In this document: in pieces, positions 6,535 through 16,467 of the stretch | Position numbering within the stretch: the stretch's first letter is position 1 | Layout of the letters: every line of letters starts with the position of its first letter | Source of the DNA: SZAS-103 sp038216155 | Lineage (GTDB): Bacteria; Pseudomonadota; Gammaproteobacteria; Xanthomonadales; Xanthomonadaceae | Assembly (NCBI GenBank): GCA_038216155.1 | Contig: JBBQQH010000033.1 | Coordinates: 1-34,716 of the forward strand | Length of the DNA stretch: 34,716 nucleotides | Reading direction: 5' to 3' | Notes under the pieces: model-generated | Database searches by the model: none | The model's input: the letters and a program-made list of their open reading frames with translations, nothing else | Told to the model about the DNA's origin: nothing | Position numbers and translations under genes: made by a program

Positions 6535-7668
6535 ATGACGCCGAATTGTCTGACCCGATCGACCTGCCTTGCGCTGCTGATGGCGGCCGTGCTGACTTTG
6601 CCTGCCTGCAAACGGGGCGACAGCGGCACTGATGCAAAAGCCGGAGAAACGGCCGTGAAGTCCGATGCCAAAGGTGCAGATGGCAAGGACAAGCAGACCG
6701 CCGTGCCGGTGGAGGTGGCAAAAGTCGCGCGGCGTGCAATTGCAGCGACCTATAGCGGCACCGCAACGCTGGAAGCGCCGGCCGAAGCGCAAGTGGTGTC
6801 CAAAGCCTCGGGTATCGTGCTGGCGATTTCGACCGAGGAAGGCCAACACGTCGGCAAGGGCCAGGTACTGGCGCGGCTTGACAACGAGCATCAGCGTTTG
6901 CAGGTGGCGCAAGCTTCGGCGCAGGTGCGCAAGCTGGAAAGCAATTACGAGCGTTCGCAGCGAATGGTGGCAGCCAAACTGGTGAGTGCCGAGTCCAACG
7001 ACCAGATCCGTTACGACCTCGACAACGCACGTGCCACGCTCAATATCGCAAAGCTCGAATTGTCCTACACCAATATCACCGCGCCGATTTCTGGCGTGGT
7101 CGCGCAACGCATGGTCAAGGTTGGCAACCTGGTGCAGCTCAACGCGCCGTTGTTTCGCGTAGTCGATGACAGTCGCCTGGAAGCGGTGTTGAACGTGCCC
7201 GAGCGCGAACTGGCGACGATGAAGGCTGGATTGCCGGTCACGTTGCAGGTTGACGCAGTCAGCGGCAAGCAGTTCACCGGCACGATTGATCGCATCAGCC
7301 CGGTGGTGGATCCCGGCAGCGGTACTTTTCGCGTGGTCTGCAAGTTTGCCGGTAGCGATGCGCTCAAGCCGGGCATGTTCGGTCGCATCGGTGTGGTCTA
7401 CGACTCGCGCGCCAACGCATTGACCATTCCGCGCGTGGCCTTGCTCGAGGATGAAGGCGAGCCTGCTGTTTATGCGGTGCGCAACGGCATGGCGGTGCGG
7501 GTCGCGGTCAAGCTTGGTTATGTCGACGGCGCCTTGGCCGAGGTGCGTTCTGGACTGAACGAAGGCGATTCCGTCGTGACCGCCGGCAAGGTCGCGATTC
7601 GCGATGGTGCGAAGGTTGACGTCATCTCCGCTGCGGCCAGCAAGCCCGCGCCCGCGACGACACCCTGA
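6535..7668 (+). CDS. RND efflux periplasmic adaptor (membrane fusion lipoprotein)
   Basis: A 377-residue membrane fusion protein of the HlyD/AcrA type, linking an inner-membrane RND pump to an outer-membrane channel. The signal peptide ends in the lipobox LPAC (Cys25). A lipoyl/barrel-sandwich half follows at about residues 80-105 (SGIVLAISTEEGQHVGKG), then a short helical hairpin (about 110-165, fairly short for the family), the second lipoyl half (APISGVVAQRMVKVGN), a beta-barrel domain, and a membrane-proximal domain after ALTIPRVALL. The stop codon shares a base with the next start (TGATG), so it is coupled to the first permease. The only adaptor in the operon presumably serves both permeases. 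No outer-membrane channel gene is present. Confidence 0.93.
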   Translation: MTPNCLTRSTCLALLMAAVLTLPACKRGDSGTDAKAGETAVKSDAKGADGKDKQTAVPVEVAKVARRAIAATYSGTATLEAPAEAQVVSKASGIVLAISTEEGQHVGKGQVLARLDNEHQRLQVAQASAQVRKLESNYERSQRMVAAKLVSAESNDQIRYDLDNARATLNIAKLELSYTNITAPISGVVAQRMVKVGNLVQLNAPLFRVVDDSRLEAVLNVPERELATMKAGLPVTLQVDAVSGKQFTGTIDRISPVVDPGSGTFRVVCKFAGSDALKPGMFGRIGVVYDSRANALTIPRVALLEDEGEPAVYAVRNGMAVRVAVKLGYVDGALAEVRSGLNEGDSVVTAGKVAIRDGAKVDVISAAASKPAPATTP

Positions 7669-10600
7669 TGTCGGATTCCATCGAGCCCAATCCAGTTGCA
7701 CCCGGCGGCGGGCTGATCGCATTCTCGACACGCCGCCGCGTCACCGTGGCGATGGTGACGTTCACTTTTTTCCTGTTCGGCGTGATCGCGCTGTTCGGCT
7801 TGAAGGTCGGCCTGCTGCCCGACCTGAGCTATCCCTCGCTGACCGTTCGTACCGATTACACCGGCGCGGCGCCGACCGAAATCGAAACATTGGTTTCGCA
7901 GCCGGTTGAGGAAGCGGTGGGCGTGGTGAAGAACCTGCGCAAGCTCGATTCGGTGTCGCGCACCGGGCAAAGCGACGTGGTGCTGCAGTTCGCCTGGGGC
8001 ACTGACATGGATCAGGCCAGCATCGACGTGCGCGACAAGCTACAGACGCTGCAATTGCCGCTGGACGTCTCGCCGCCGGTGCTGCTGCGCTTCAACCCAT
8101 CGACCGAGCCGGTGATGCGGCTGGTGCTGACCACCAAGGCCGACCCCACCAAGGCGGCTGTGCCAGTCAATCCGAACGCCGGCTCCGAGCAGGCCGAGCT
8201 GATGCGGATGCGTCGCTATGCTGAGGAACAGCTAAAAAAGCGTCTGGAACCGGTCGCGGGCGTAGCTGCGGTAAAGGTTGCCGGTGGGCTTGAGGACGAA
8301 GTGCAGGTGCTGATCGATCAGGATGCTCTGGCGCAGCGCAAGTTGTCGGTCGGCGAGGTGATCGATCGACTGAAGCAGGAGAACGTCAACATCTCCGGCG
8401 GCCGCATCGAGGAAGGTACACAGCGTTATCTGGTGCGCACCGTCAACCAGTTCAGCAATTTGGACCAGATGCGCGAACTGATGGTCGCGAACAAGGACGG
8501 CGTGCCGATCCGGCTGCGCGATGTTGCTTTCGTCAGTCAGGGCTACAAGGAACGCGAAGCAATCATCCGTCTGGGTGGGCAGGAAGCGGTGGAGTTGGCG
8601 ATCTACAAGGAAGGCGATGCCAACACTGTGAATGTCGCCGATGCGGTGAAGCAAACGCTGGAAACACTGAAAACCGAGCTGCCCTACGGCACGCAACTCA
8701 CGACCGTGCAGGACCAGTCGATCTTCATCAAAAGTGCATTACACGAGGTGCGCAATGAAGCGCTGCTGGGCGGCCTGTTCGCGATCCTGATCATCTTTTT
8801 CTTCCTGCGTGATGGCTGGAGCACGTTCGTCATCGGGCTTTCGTTGCCGGTCTCGATCGTCGCCACATTCTTTTTCATGGGCCAGTTGGGCCTCAACCTC
8901 AACGTGATGTCGCTGGCCGGTCTTGCGCTGGCCACCGGGCTGGTGGTGGATGATTCGATCGTGGTGCTGGAATCGATTGCCAAGGCGCGCGAGCGTGGGC
9001 TGGGCGTACTGGAGGCCGCGATCACCGGCACCCGCGAAGTCAGCATGGCGGTGGTGGCATCCACGCTGACGACAGTTTCGGTGTTCTTCCCCTTGGTGTT
9101 TGTCGAGGGCGTCGCCGGACAATTGTTCAAGGATCAGGCGCTAACGGTGTCGATCGCACTGATCATTTCGCTGATTGTCTCGCTGACGTTGATTCCGATG
9201 CTGTCGTCGCTGAAGGCGAAGGCACCGATGGCGTTTGACGAGTCCAATCCACGCGATCGCTGGCAGCCAAATGGTCGGGTCGGCAAGATTGTTTCCGGCG
9301 GCGGTCGTGGCATCGGCACGATGTTTCGCGAAGGAACGTTCGGAATTTCCTTCGCGATCGCGACCGTCTTCCGTGTGTTGGCCAGGTACGTCGGTGGTGC
9401 ATTGGCGTGGGTTGGTCGGTATGTGCTGATTCCGTACGACTGGGCGGCCGAGCGGTATCGCAAAATGTTGCCGTCGGCGCTGGAGCATCCGCTGCCGATT
9501 CTCGGCGGCGCCACAATCGCGTTCGCAGCCGCGTTGCTGGTCGCCAGCACTCTGGGTACCGACCTGATACCGCAGTTCTCGCAGGATCGTTTTCAGCTAA
9601 CCGCCAAGTTGCCCGCTGGCACGCAACTGCGCGAAACCGATGCGCTGGTGCGGGCGGTCGAACTCAAGCACGGTGAAGATGCAGGCGTGCAATCGATCTA
9701 CGGCGTCAGCGGAACGGGAACCCGGCTGGACGCGAATCCAACCGAGTCAGGCGAGAACATCGCCAAGCTCGACATCATCATGGGCACCGGAATGACCAAG
9801 GCCAAGGAGGCCAATCAAACCGACGCGATGCGTGCGACGCTGAAGCAATTTCCCGGTGTGCAGGCAAAATTCGGCCGCCCGGAAATCTTCAGCTTCTCCG
9901 CGCCGTTGGAGATCGAGTTGCGCGGCCAGGATCTCGACGAGGTTGGCCGCGCGGGTCGCAAGCTCACGCAGTTGATGAAGGCCTCGCCGCATTTTGCCGA
10001 TATCAAGTCGACGGTGGAGGAGGGTTTCCCCGAGGTGCAGATCCGCTTCGACCAGGATCGCGCCGCGGCATTGGGGCTGACCACGCGCCAGATCGCCGAC
10101 CAGGTCGTGCGCAAGGTGCGCGGCGAAGTTGCAACGCGCTACAGCTTTCGCGATCGCAAGATCGACGTGCTGGTGCGTTCGCGCGAGGTCGATCGCAATT
10201 CGATCGAGTCCGTGCGCAAGTTGATTGTCAATCCCGAAAGCGAGCACCCGGTAACCCTGGACGCGGTGGCGGATGTCGTGTCGACCGTCGGCCCGAGTGA
10301 AATCCATCGCGCCGATCAGGTGCGCGTCGCGGTGATTTCGGCGAATTTGCGCGACATCGACCTGGGCACGGCAGTCAAGGAAGTGCAGAAGCTGGCTGCG
10401 GACAATCCGCTGGGTGCCGATGTGCGACTGCATATCGGCGGGCAGGGTGAGGAACTGGCGTCGTCGATCCGGTCGTTGCTATTTGCGTTCGCGCTGGCGA
10501 TCTTCCTGGTCTACCTGGTGATGGCGTCGCAGTTCGAATCGCTTCTGCATCCGTTCGTGATCCTGTTCACCATTCCGTTGGCGATTGTGGGCGCCGTGAT

Positions 10601-11084
10601 GGCTTTGTGGCTCAGCCGCTCGCCAATTTCGGTGGTGGTGTTCATCGGCATGATCTTGCTGGTTGGCATCGTGGTGAAGAATGCGATCCTGCTGATCGAC
10701 AAGGTCAACCAGTTGCGCGAGCAAGGCGTGGCCAAGCGCGAGGCGATTTTCCAGGGCACCAGTTCGCGCCTGCGACCGATTGTGATGACCACGCTCACTG
10801 CATTGTTCGGCTTCGCGCCTCTGGCGTTCTTTGGCGGTGACGGTGCCGAGGTGCGCGCACCGATGGCGATTACCGTGATTGGCGGTTTGCTGGTCTCGAC
10901 ACTGCTGACGCTGGTGGTGATTCCGGTGATGTACGACCTGCTCGATCGCAGTTCGGATGCGAAATGGCGCGAGCGTGGATTGCGCGCGGCACGCACGCTC
11001 GGTATCGGTTCGGCGACAGGCGACGAGGTGTTCGCGAGCGGGGAATTGAACGCTGCGGATTCACTGTCAGGTGCCTCGACATGA
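7668..11084 (+). CDS. RND efflux permease, first of tandem pair
   Basis: A 1138-residue inner-membrane proton-driven exporter of the HAE-RND superfamily. It shows the usual duplicated layout: TM1 (about residues 24-45), a large porter loop, TM2-6 (about 360-510), TM7 (about 608-628), a second porter loop and TM8-12. The proton-relay residues are complete: adjacent Asp428-Asp429 in TM4 (LVVDDSIVV) and Lys1004 in TM10 (IVVKNAIL). The TM6-TM7 linker is about 90 residues against roughly 40 in AcrB, and includes an extra hydrophobic or amphipathic stretch (about 555-595). Its stop overlaps the next permease start by four bases (ATGA). The substrate cannot be read from sequence. Confidence 0.95.
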   Translation: MSDSIEPNPVAPGGGLIAFSTRRRVTVAMVTFTFFLFGVIALFGLKVGLLPDLSYPSLTVRTDYTGAAPTEIETLVSQPVEEAVGVVKNLRKLDSVSRTGQSDVVLQFAWGTDMDQASIDVRDKLQTLQLPLDVSPPVLLRFNPSTEPVMRLVLTTKADPTKAAVPVNPNAGSEQAELMRMRRYAEEQLKKRLEPVAGVAAVKVAGGLEDEVQVLIDQDALAQRKLSVGEVIDRLKQENVNISGGRIEEGTQRYLVRTVNQFSNLDQMRELMVANKDGVPIRLRDVAFVSQGYKEREAIIRLGGQEAVELAIYKEGDANTVNVADAVKQTLETLKTELPYGTQLTTVQDQSIFIKSALHEVRNEALLGGLFAILIIFFFLRDGWSTFVIGLSLPVSIVATFFFMGQLGLNLNVMSLAGLALATGLVVDDSIVVLESIAKARERGLGVLEAAITGTREVSMAVVASTLTTVSVFFPLVFVEGVAGQLFKDQALTVSIALIISLIVSLTLIPMLSSLKAKAPMAFDESNPRDRWQPNGRVGKIVSGGGRGIGTMFREGTFGISFAIATVFRVLARYVGGALAWVGRYVLIPYDWAAERYRKMLPSALEHPLPILGGATIAFAAALLVASTLGTDLIPQFSQDRFQLTAKLPAGTQLRETDALVRAVELKHGEDAGVQSIYGVSGTGTRLDANPTESGENIAKLDIIMGTGMTKAKEANQTDAMRATLKQFPGVQAKFGRPEIFSFSAPLEIELRGQDLDEVGRAGRKLTQLMKASPHFADIKSTVEEGFPEVQIRFDQDRAAALGLTTRQIADQVVRKVRGEVATRYSFRDRKIDVLVRSREVDRNSIESVRKLIVNPESEHPVTLDAVADVVSTVGPSEIHRADQVRVAVISANLRDIDLGTAVKEVQKLAADNPLGADVRLHIGGQGEELASSIRSLLFAFALAIFLVYLVMASQFESLLHPFVILFTIPLAIVGAVMALWLSRSPISVVVFIGMILLVGIVVKNAILLIDKVNQLREQGVAKREAIFQGTSSRLRPIVMTTLTALFGFAPLAFFGGDGAEVRAPMAITVIGGLLVSTLLTLVVIPVMYDLLDRSSDAKWRERGLRAARTLGIGSATGDEVFASGELNAADSLSGAST

Positions 11085-14000
11085 GTTTGGCCGAACTCAG
11101 CCTGCGGCGTCCGGTCACGGCGATCATGTTCTATGTATCGCTGCTGGTGATTGGCATCATCGCCGCATTTCGGCTGCCGCTTGAACAGTTTCCCTCGGTC
11201 AACTTTCCGTTCGTGGTGGTGCAGCTGCCATACCCCGGTTCCACCCCTGAGGAAGTGGAGCGCACCATCACGCGGCCCGCCGAGGAAGCGCTGGCGACGT
11301 TGTCGGGCATCAAGGAGATGAACTCCACCAGCACGCCGGATGGTTCCAACATCCAGATGCAGTTCACCGACTGGAACCGCAATATCGGGATTACTGCAGC
11401 ACAGGCGCGCGATCGGATCGACGCAATTCGCAAGGATCTGCCCGATGATCTGCAGCGCATCAATGTGCTGAAATTCTCGCCCAGCGATCAGGCGGTATTG
11501 CAGATTCGCTTCGCCGGCAATCGCGATTTCCGTGGCGAATATCAGTTAATGCAGAACCTGGTGCAAAAACGCATCCAGCGCGTACCCGGTGTGGCGAAGG
11601 TGGAGATTACCGGTGCGTTTCCACCGGAAGTGGAAATCGCCATCGCGCCCGACCGCCTCAGCGCCCACGGTTTGAGTCTCAACGAACTCGCTGTGCGTTT
11701 GCAGGCGGCGAATTTCTCGGTGTCCGCCGGCGAGATCAACGACGGCACGCAACGCATTCGGGTGCAACCGGTGGGCGAGGTGCGCAACCTAGACGCGTTG
11801 CGAAATCTGGTGATCGGCAGCAATGGTCTCCGGCTGTCCGATATTGCCGACGTGCACCTGCAGCCACAGCACGCCAACATCGGCCGCCGGCTGGACGGCA
11901 GGCCGGCGGTCGGCATCGATGTCTATCGCGAGCGCAATGCCAACCTGGTCGAGGTTTCGCGCGCGGTGCTGGCGGAGATGGAAGAGATCAGCAAGGAGCC
12001 GGAGTTTGCCGGGGTCCAGCAGAACATCGTCGGCAACCAGGCGGAAAGTGTGACCAGCTCTATTAATGACTTGGTCGAAGCGGGTGTGATTGGTTCGCTG
12101 TTCTCGTTGCTGATCCTGTTTTATTTCCTTCGCCACTGGCCTTCAACGCTGATGGTGACGCTGGCCATTCCAATCTGCATCGTGATTACGCTTGGCGCGA
12201 TGTCATTCATGGGCATGACCCTGAATGTGCTGTCGATGATGGGCCTGCTGCTCGGCATCGGCATGCTGGTCGACAACGCGGTGGTCGTGGTCGAGAGCAT
12301 TTATCAGTATCGCGAGAAATATCCAAACGATCCCGTACGCTGCGCGATCGAAGGCACGCGCGCGGTACAGATTGCGATCAGTTGCGGCACGCTGACCAGC
12401 ATCATCGTGTTTCTGCCGAATCTGTTCGGCGCGAAAAACCAGGTCACGGTATTTCTGGGCGAGGTGGCGATCACGATCACGATCGCACTGCTGGCTTCGT
12501 GGCTGGTCGCGGTCAGCCTGATTCCAATGATTTCAGCGCGTCTGAAAACACCCCCGGCAGTCATGGCCGAACATGGGTTCATACCGCGCCTAACGCGTTG
12601 GTACACAGGCGCGCTACGCTGGACTTTGCAGCACCGCGGCAAGGCGATCCTCGGTATCGTGCTGATCGTGATGGTCAGCATCATTCCGATCAAGCTCACC
12701 CAGTTCGACATGTTCAAGAACGAAGGCGGTCGCCGGATTAACCTGTTCTACGAATGGAAGGGTGCCTACAGTCTCGACCAGACATCGACCGAGGTGAAGC
12801 GGATCGAGGATTTCCTCGACTCACGGCGTCAGCGTTACCAGATCAAGCAGATCTACTCGTTTTTCAGTGAAGGCGACGGTGCCGGCACATTCATCACCTT
12901 GCGTGACCCGAATCCGAGCCTGATCGACCGCATGTTGCTGCGCAAGAGCGAGCCAGGTTTGTTGTCGACCGATCGCGTCAAGGAAATGATCCGCAAGGAG
13001 ATGCCGAAAACCGCGCGTGCCGAGATCGGTTTTCAGGGCGATGACAACGGCGGTGGAGGCAGCGATCAGGGCATCCGCGTCTACATCAACGGAGATTCCA
13101 CTGCCACCTTGAACGAGATCGCCAGCAACCTTGTGCCGGTGCTCTCAAGCCTCAAACAGCTGCGCGACGTGCGCGTGGACAACGGCGACGAGAACAGTGA
13201 AATCCAGGTCAGCGTCAATCGCGACCGGGCCGAAGCCTACGGCTTCAGCGCGAACGACGTTGCCAAGTATGTCGGTATCGCGTTGCGCGGTTCGCCATTG
13301 CGCGAATTCCGCACGCCCGGCGGCGAGGTGCCGGTCTGGGTGCGATTTGCCGGTGCCGAACATTATCGAATCCAGGATCTGTCCGGCCTGACATTGCGCC
13401 GCAAGGATGGCAGCAGCATCCCGCTGTTGTCGGTAGTGGACGTGGCTGTGCACCAAGGTGCGTCGCAGATTTCCCGATTGAATCGGCAAACCACACTGGC
13501 GATCCAGGCCACGTTGCCGGAAGGCGTCACTACCGACCAAGCGCAACAAGCAATGGAAAAGGCGTTGGCGTCGACCACATTCCCGGCTGGCTATCGCTAC
13601 AATTTCGGCGGCGGATTCCAGCGTAACGACGATGCCGGAAGCCAGATGGGGAAGAACACCTTGATTGCACTGTTCCTGGTGTACCTGGTCATGGCTGCAT
13701 TGTTCGAATCGCTACTGATGCCCAGCGCGATCCTCGCAAGCATCATCTTTTCGGCGCTGGGCATGTTCTGGCTGTTCGCGATTACCGGTACGACGTTTAC
13801 GGTGATGGCCTCGATCGGCATCCTGGTGCTGATGGGCGTGGTGGTGAACAACGGCATCGTCTTGTTCGATCACATCAATACCTTGCGGCGGCGCGGGCTG
13901 GATCGCACCGATGCACTGGTCGCCGGTTGCAAGGAGCGACTGCGCCCGATCCTGATGACGATGGGCACGGCGATCGTTGGCATGTTGCCGCTGTGCATGG

Positions 14001-14227
14001 GCGGAACGCAGATCGGGGGCGGTGGCCCTGCTTATTTCCCGATGGCGCGCGCCATCGCCGGCGGTCTTGCGTTCTCTACCGTGGTCAGCCTGATGTTTTT
14101 GCCGACCATCTACGCCACGCTGGATGACATGCGTTTGTGGACGTCACGCGCGATCCGCAGGGGGCGAGATCGTGCGCCGATGGGGCGTCCGCAACTGCGC
14201 GATGAAGACGGTGAAGTGGTTGGCTGA
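11081..14227 (+). CDS. RND efflux permease, second of tandem pair
   Basis: A 1048-residue RND permease starting at ATG 11081 (MSLAELSLRRPVTAIMF), coupled to the first by an ATGA overlap. The frame is open further upstream but only as a shadow of the preceding gene. It has the same duplicated topology with a normal linker. The TM4 motif reads GMLVDNAVVVVE, so only one acidic residue (Asp398) remains and the second is Asn399. The TM10 lysine is replaced by asparagine (Asn923 in VVVNNGIVLF). Such VDN-type permeases exist as a recognised variant class (for example SwrC-like). The pairing with a DD/K-type permease suggests a heteromeric pump, by analogy to MdtBC, with unequal roles in proton coupling; that is inference. 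Confidence 0.95.
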   Translation: MSLAELSLRRPVTAIMFYVSLLVIGIIAAFRLPLEQFPSVNFPFVVVQLPYPGSTPEEVERTITRPAEEALATLSGIKEMNSTSTPDGSNIQMQFTDWNRNIGITAAQARDRIDAIRKDLPDDLQRINVLKFSPSDQAVLQIRFAGNRDFRGEYQLMQNLVQKRIQRVPGVAKVEITGAFPPEVEIAIAPDRLSAHGLSLNELAVRLQAANFSVSAGEINDGTQRIRVQPVGEVRNLDALRNLVIGSNGLRLSDIADVHLQPQHANIGRRLDGRPAVGIDVYRERNANLVEVSRAVLAEMEEISKEPEFAGVQQNIVGNQAESVTSSINDLVEAGVIGSLFSLLILFYFLRHWPSTLMVTLAIPICIVITLGAMSFMGMTLNVLSMMGLLLGIGMLVDNAVVVVESIYQYREKYPNDPVRCAIEGTRAVQIAISCGTLTSIIVFLPNLFGAKNQVTVFLGEVAITITIALLASWLVAVSLIPMISARLKTPPAVMAEHGFIPRLTRWYTGALRWTLQHRGKAILGIVLIVMVSIIPIKLTQFDMFKNEGGRRINLFYEWKGAYSLDQTSTEVKRIEDFLDSRRQRYQIKQIYSFFSEGDGAGTFITLRDPNPSLIDRMLLRKSEPGLLSTDRVKEMIRKEMPKTARAEIGFQGDDNGGGGSDQGIRVYINGDSTATLNEIASNLVPVLSSLKQLRDVRVDNGDENSEIQVSVNRDRAEAYGFSANDVAKYVGIALRGSPLREFRTPGGEVPVWVRFAGAEHYRIQDLSGLTLRRKDGSSIPLLSVVDVAVHQGASQISRLNRQTTLAIQATLPEGVTTDQAQQAMEKALASTTFPAGYRYNFGGGFQRNDDAGSQMGKNTLIALFLVYLVMAALFESLLMPSAILASIIFSALGMFWLFAITGTTFTVMASIGILVLMGVVVNNGIVLFDHINTLRRRGLDRTDALVAGCKERLRPILMTMGTAIVGMLPLCMGGTQIGGGGPAYFPMARAIAGGLAFSTVVSLMFLPTIYATLDDMRLWTSRAIRRGRDRAPMGRPQLRDEDGEVVG

Positions 14228-14274
14228 TGCCGGTGCGATTGCGTGAATCGACCTTGCGCGTGAGTTGAGTGCGC

Positions 14275-15495
14275 TCAGCCGAGCTTGCTGATCAATCGCG
14301 CGCCGGCAGTGAGTACCCCGATCGAGGTGCCCAAACTGGTGAGGAAAAAGTTGAGCAGCACGCGGCCGACGCGGTTGCGATACCAGCCGCGCAGGCTGCC
14401 GACATCCTCGCGCAGGCGCAGGAAGTCCTCGACCGTCGGTTTGCGAATCCACGCCTGAACCAGCCCGCTGACCATGCCCGACGGCACGCCGGGATGAATG
14501 GGCTTGAGCGGCGACCACACCGCCGCGGCCAGCACGCTCAGCGGATGACCGCCGGCGGCGATGCAGCCGAGCGCGCCGCAAATACTGGTCAGCAGCACCC
14601 ATTCGATCACGAAGGTATTGCCCAGCTGCGCGCCGCCGCGCCAATAAGCCCAGGCAAAACTGCCCAAAACCAACGCGCCCAGCGCTATGCCGAGCCATGG
14701 AACGCGACTGCCGTTAGGCAGAGATTCCAGTTGCGTGCGCACCGCGGTCGGAGCATCGGTTGCATTGCGCAGAGAATCGCACATGCCTTTCAGGTGACCT
14801 GCACCGACCACCACCAAAACCTCGCGCGCCGGCCCGTTAGCAGCTTCCTCGCGCAGGCGCGCGGCCATGTAACGGTCGCGTTCGTTGATCAGTGCTTCGT
14901 AAAGTTGCGGACTTGATTGGGCGAATTCGCCAAAACTCGACTCCAGCATGTCGCCCTGCTTGAGCTGTTCGATCTGTGTTTCGCCCACGTCCTCGCTGTC
15001 GAATAGGCTGGCAAGCAGGCCGACGCCCAGCTTGGCGCGACTCCAGAATCCCAGTGACGCCATCGCGCGTCGGAAGGTGAGGCCGACTTCGCGATCGATC
15101 AGCCACAGACGCAAGCCGCGCGCGGTTGCTTCCTCGGCAGCCAACTTCAGCTCGCCGCCTGGTTGCACGCCGAGTTGCTCGGCCAAGCGCCGCTGATACG
15201 CGGCAAGGCCGAGGTTGGCGGCGAAAATCATCGCCTTGCCATCGCGCAGGATGCGCACCAGATCGACTTCCTCTGGCGCGTTATCGATGCGCACAAGATT
15301 GCGATGGCGCAGCGCATCAAGCTCGACCGCGATCGTGTCGAAACCGCCATCGGCAATCAACGCGCGCACCGCCTCGGTGCTTGCGCGCGAGACATGCGCG
15401 GTGCCGACAACGGTGTAGCGAACGCCATCGCGTTCGATGATCTGGTGCGGCTGCTGCGCGAGCACAGCCTCGATCGGCGAGGTTTCAGTTTCCAT
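14275..15495 (-). CDS. TraB/PrgY-family membrane protein
   Basis: A 406-residue protein of the TraB/PrgY/GumN-related family. The family hallmarks are visible: GTAHVS (residues 31-36), a VELD acidic motif near residue 55, and GAGHLKG near residue 230, which together form a putative metal-hydrolase-like site. After this cytosolic or periplasmic domain come several hydrophobic segments (about 265-285, 293-320, 325-340 and one near the C-terminus). PrgY is known in enterococci to reduce pheromone activity, and eukaryotic members lie in mitochondria; the role in proteobacteria is unsettled. It lies 72 bases downstream of aguB on the same strand, so may share its transcript. It converges with the RND operon across 47 bases with no strong terminator. 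Confidence 0.88.
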   Translation of the reverse strand: METETSPIEAVLAQQPHQIIERDGVRYTVVGTAHVSRASTEAVRALIADGGFDTIAVELDALRHRNLVRIDNAPEEVDLVRILRDGKAMIFAANLGLAAYQRRLAEQLGVQPGGELKLAAEEATARGLRLWLIDREVGLTFRRAMASLGFWSRAKLGVGLLASLFDSEDVGETQIEQLKQGDMLESSFGEFAQSSPQLYEALINERDRYMAARLREEAANGPAREVLVVVGAGHLKGMCDSLRNATDAPTAVRTQLESLPNGSRVPWLGIALGALVLGSFAWAYWRGGAQLGNTFVIEWVLLTSICGALGCIAAGGHPLSVLAAAVWSPLKPIHPGVPSGMVSGLVQAWIRKPTVEDFLRLREDVGSLRGWYRNRVGRVLLNFFLTSLGTSIGVLTAGARLISKLG

Positions 15496-15567
15496 TGCGT
15501 GAATATCCGAAAACAGGAGTGTTGGCCAGTCGTCTCATTGCGGGCCCATCAGAGCAATGGCTGGATC

Positions 15568-16467
15568 TCAATCGCGATAGCGCTTGAGCAGATCGCCATA
15601 GGCATCGATCCGGCGATCGCGCAGGAACGGCCAGATGCGTCGTACCTGTTCGCTGCGTTGCAGGTCGATCTGAGCGTGCAGCGTCGCCGCGCTATCCGTC
15701 GCTGCTTCGGCGAGTATCTCGCCCTGCGGACCCAGCACGTGGCTTGAGCCCCAGAAGTCGATGCCAGAGGTCTGCAGCGGCGAAGGCTCATGGCCGACGC
15801 GGTTGCACGAGAGAACCGGCAATCCGTTGGCGACCGCATGCCCACGATGACTCAGGATCCACGCGTTGCGCTGGCGATCCTTTTCATCTTGCGCGTCATC
15901 TGGATCCCAGCCGATCGCGGTCGGATACAGCAGCAGTTCGGCGCCGGCGAGCGCCATCATCCGCGCGGCTTCGGGATACCACTGATCCCAGCACACCAGC
16001 ACACCAAGCCGGCCGACAGAGGTATCGATCGGCTGAAAACCCAGATCGCCCGGGGTGAAGTAGAACTTTTCGTGGAAGCCAGGATCGTCGGGGATATGCA
16101 TCTTGCGATATTTGCCAGCGAGCGAACCGTCGCTCTCAAGCACTACCGCCGTGTTGTGGTACAGCCCGGCGGCGCGACGCTCGAACAGCGAGCCGACGAT
16201 CACCACATTATGTTGTTTGGCCAACGCGCCTAGAAACTCGGTGCTTGGCCCGGGGATCGGTTCGGCGCGATCGAATTCAGCAACTGACTCGTGCTGGCAG
16301 AAGTACGCCCCGTTGTGCAATTCCTGCAACAACAGCAGACGCGCGCCGGCGTTAGCGGCGCTGGCGACGCGATCAGCGATCACCTCGCGGTTGGCCTGCA
16401 TGCTGCCGTGATCGAATTCCTGCACCAGCGCCACGTGCAATGGCAGTTTGCGCGTCGATGTGTCCAT
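15568..16467 (-). CDS. aguB: N-carbamoylputrescine amidohydrolase
   Basis: A 299-residue nitrilase-superfamily enzyme that hydrolyses N-carbamoylputrescine to putrescine, CO2 and ammonia. The catalytic triad is visible: Glu49 (LLLQELHNG), Lys122 (KYRKMHIPDD) and Cys159 (VLVCWDQWYPEAAR). The C-terminal region has the substrate-pocket sequence FWGSSHVLGPQGEIL. ATG 16467 is chosen because the upstream aguA stop overlaps it in a TGATG arrangement, and because homology begins there (LPLHVALVQEF); the open frame further upstream is the shadow of aguA. It is the second step of the agmatine deiminase route to putrescine. Confidence 0.95.
   Translation of the reverse strand: MDTSTRKLPLHVALVQEFDHGSMQANREVIADRVASAANAGARLLLLQELHNGAYFCQHESVAEFDRAEPIPGPSTEFLGALAKQHNVVIVGSLFERRAAGLYHNTAVVLESDGSLAGKYRKMHIPDDPGFHEKFYFTPGDLGFQPIDTSVGRLGVLVCWDQWYPEAARMMALAGAELLLYPTAIGWDPDDAQDEKDRQRNAWILSHRGHAVANGLPVLSCNRVGHEPSPLQTSGIDFWGSSHVLGPQGEILAEAATDSAATLHAQIDLQRSEQVRRIWPFLRDRRIDAYGDLLKRYRD

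Noticed and set aside
6496..7731. 411-codon open frame antisense to the RND adaptor
   Set aside because: Reverse shadow caused by GC-rich third positions; the adaptor on the plus strand explains the sequence.
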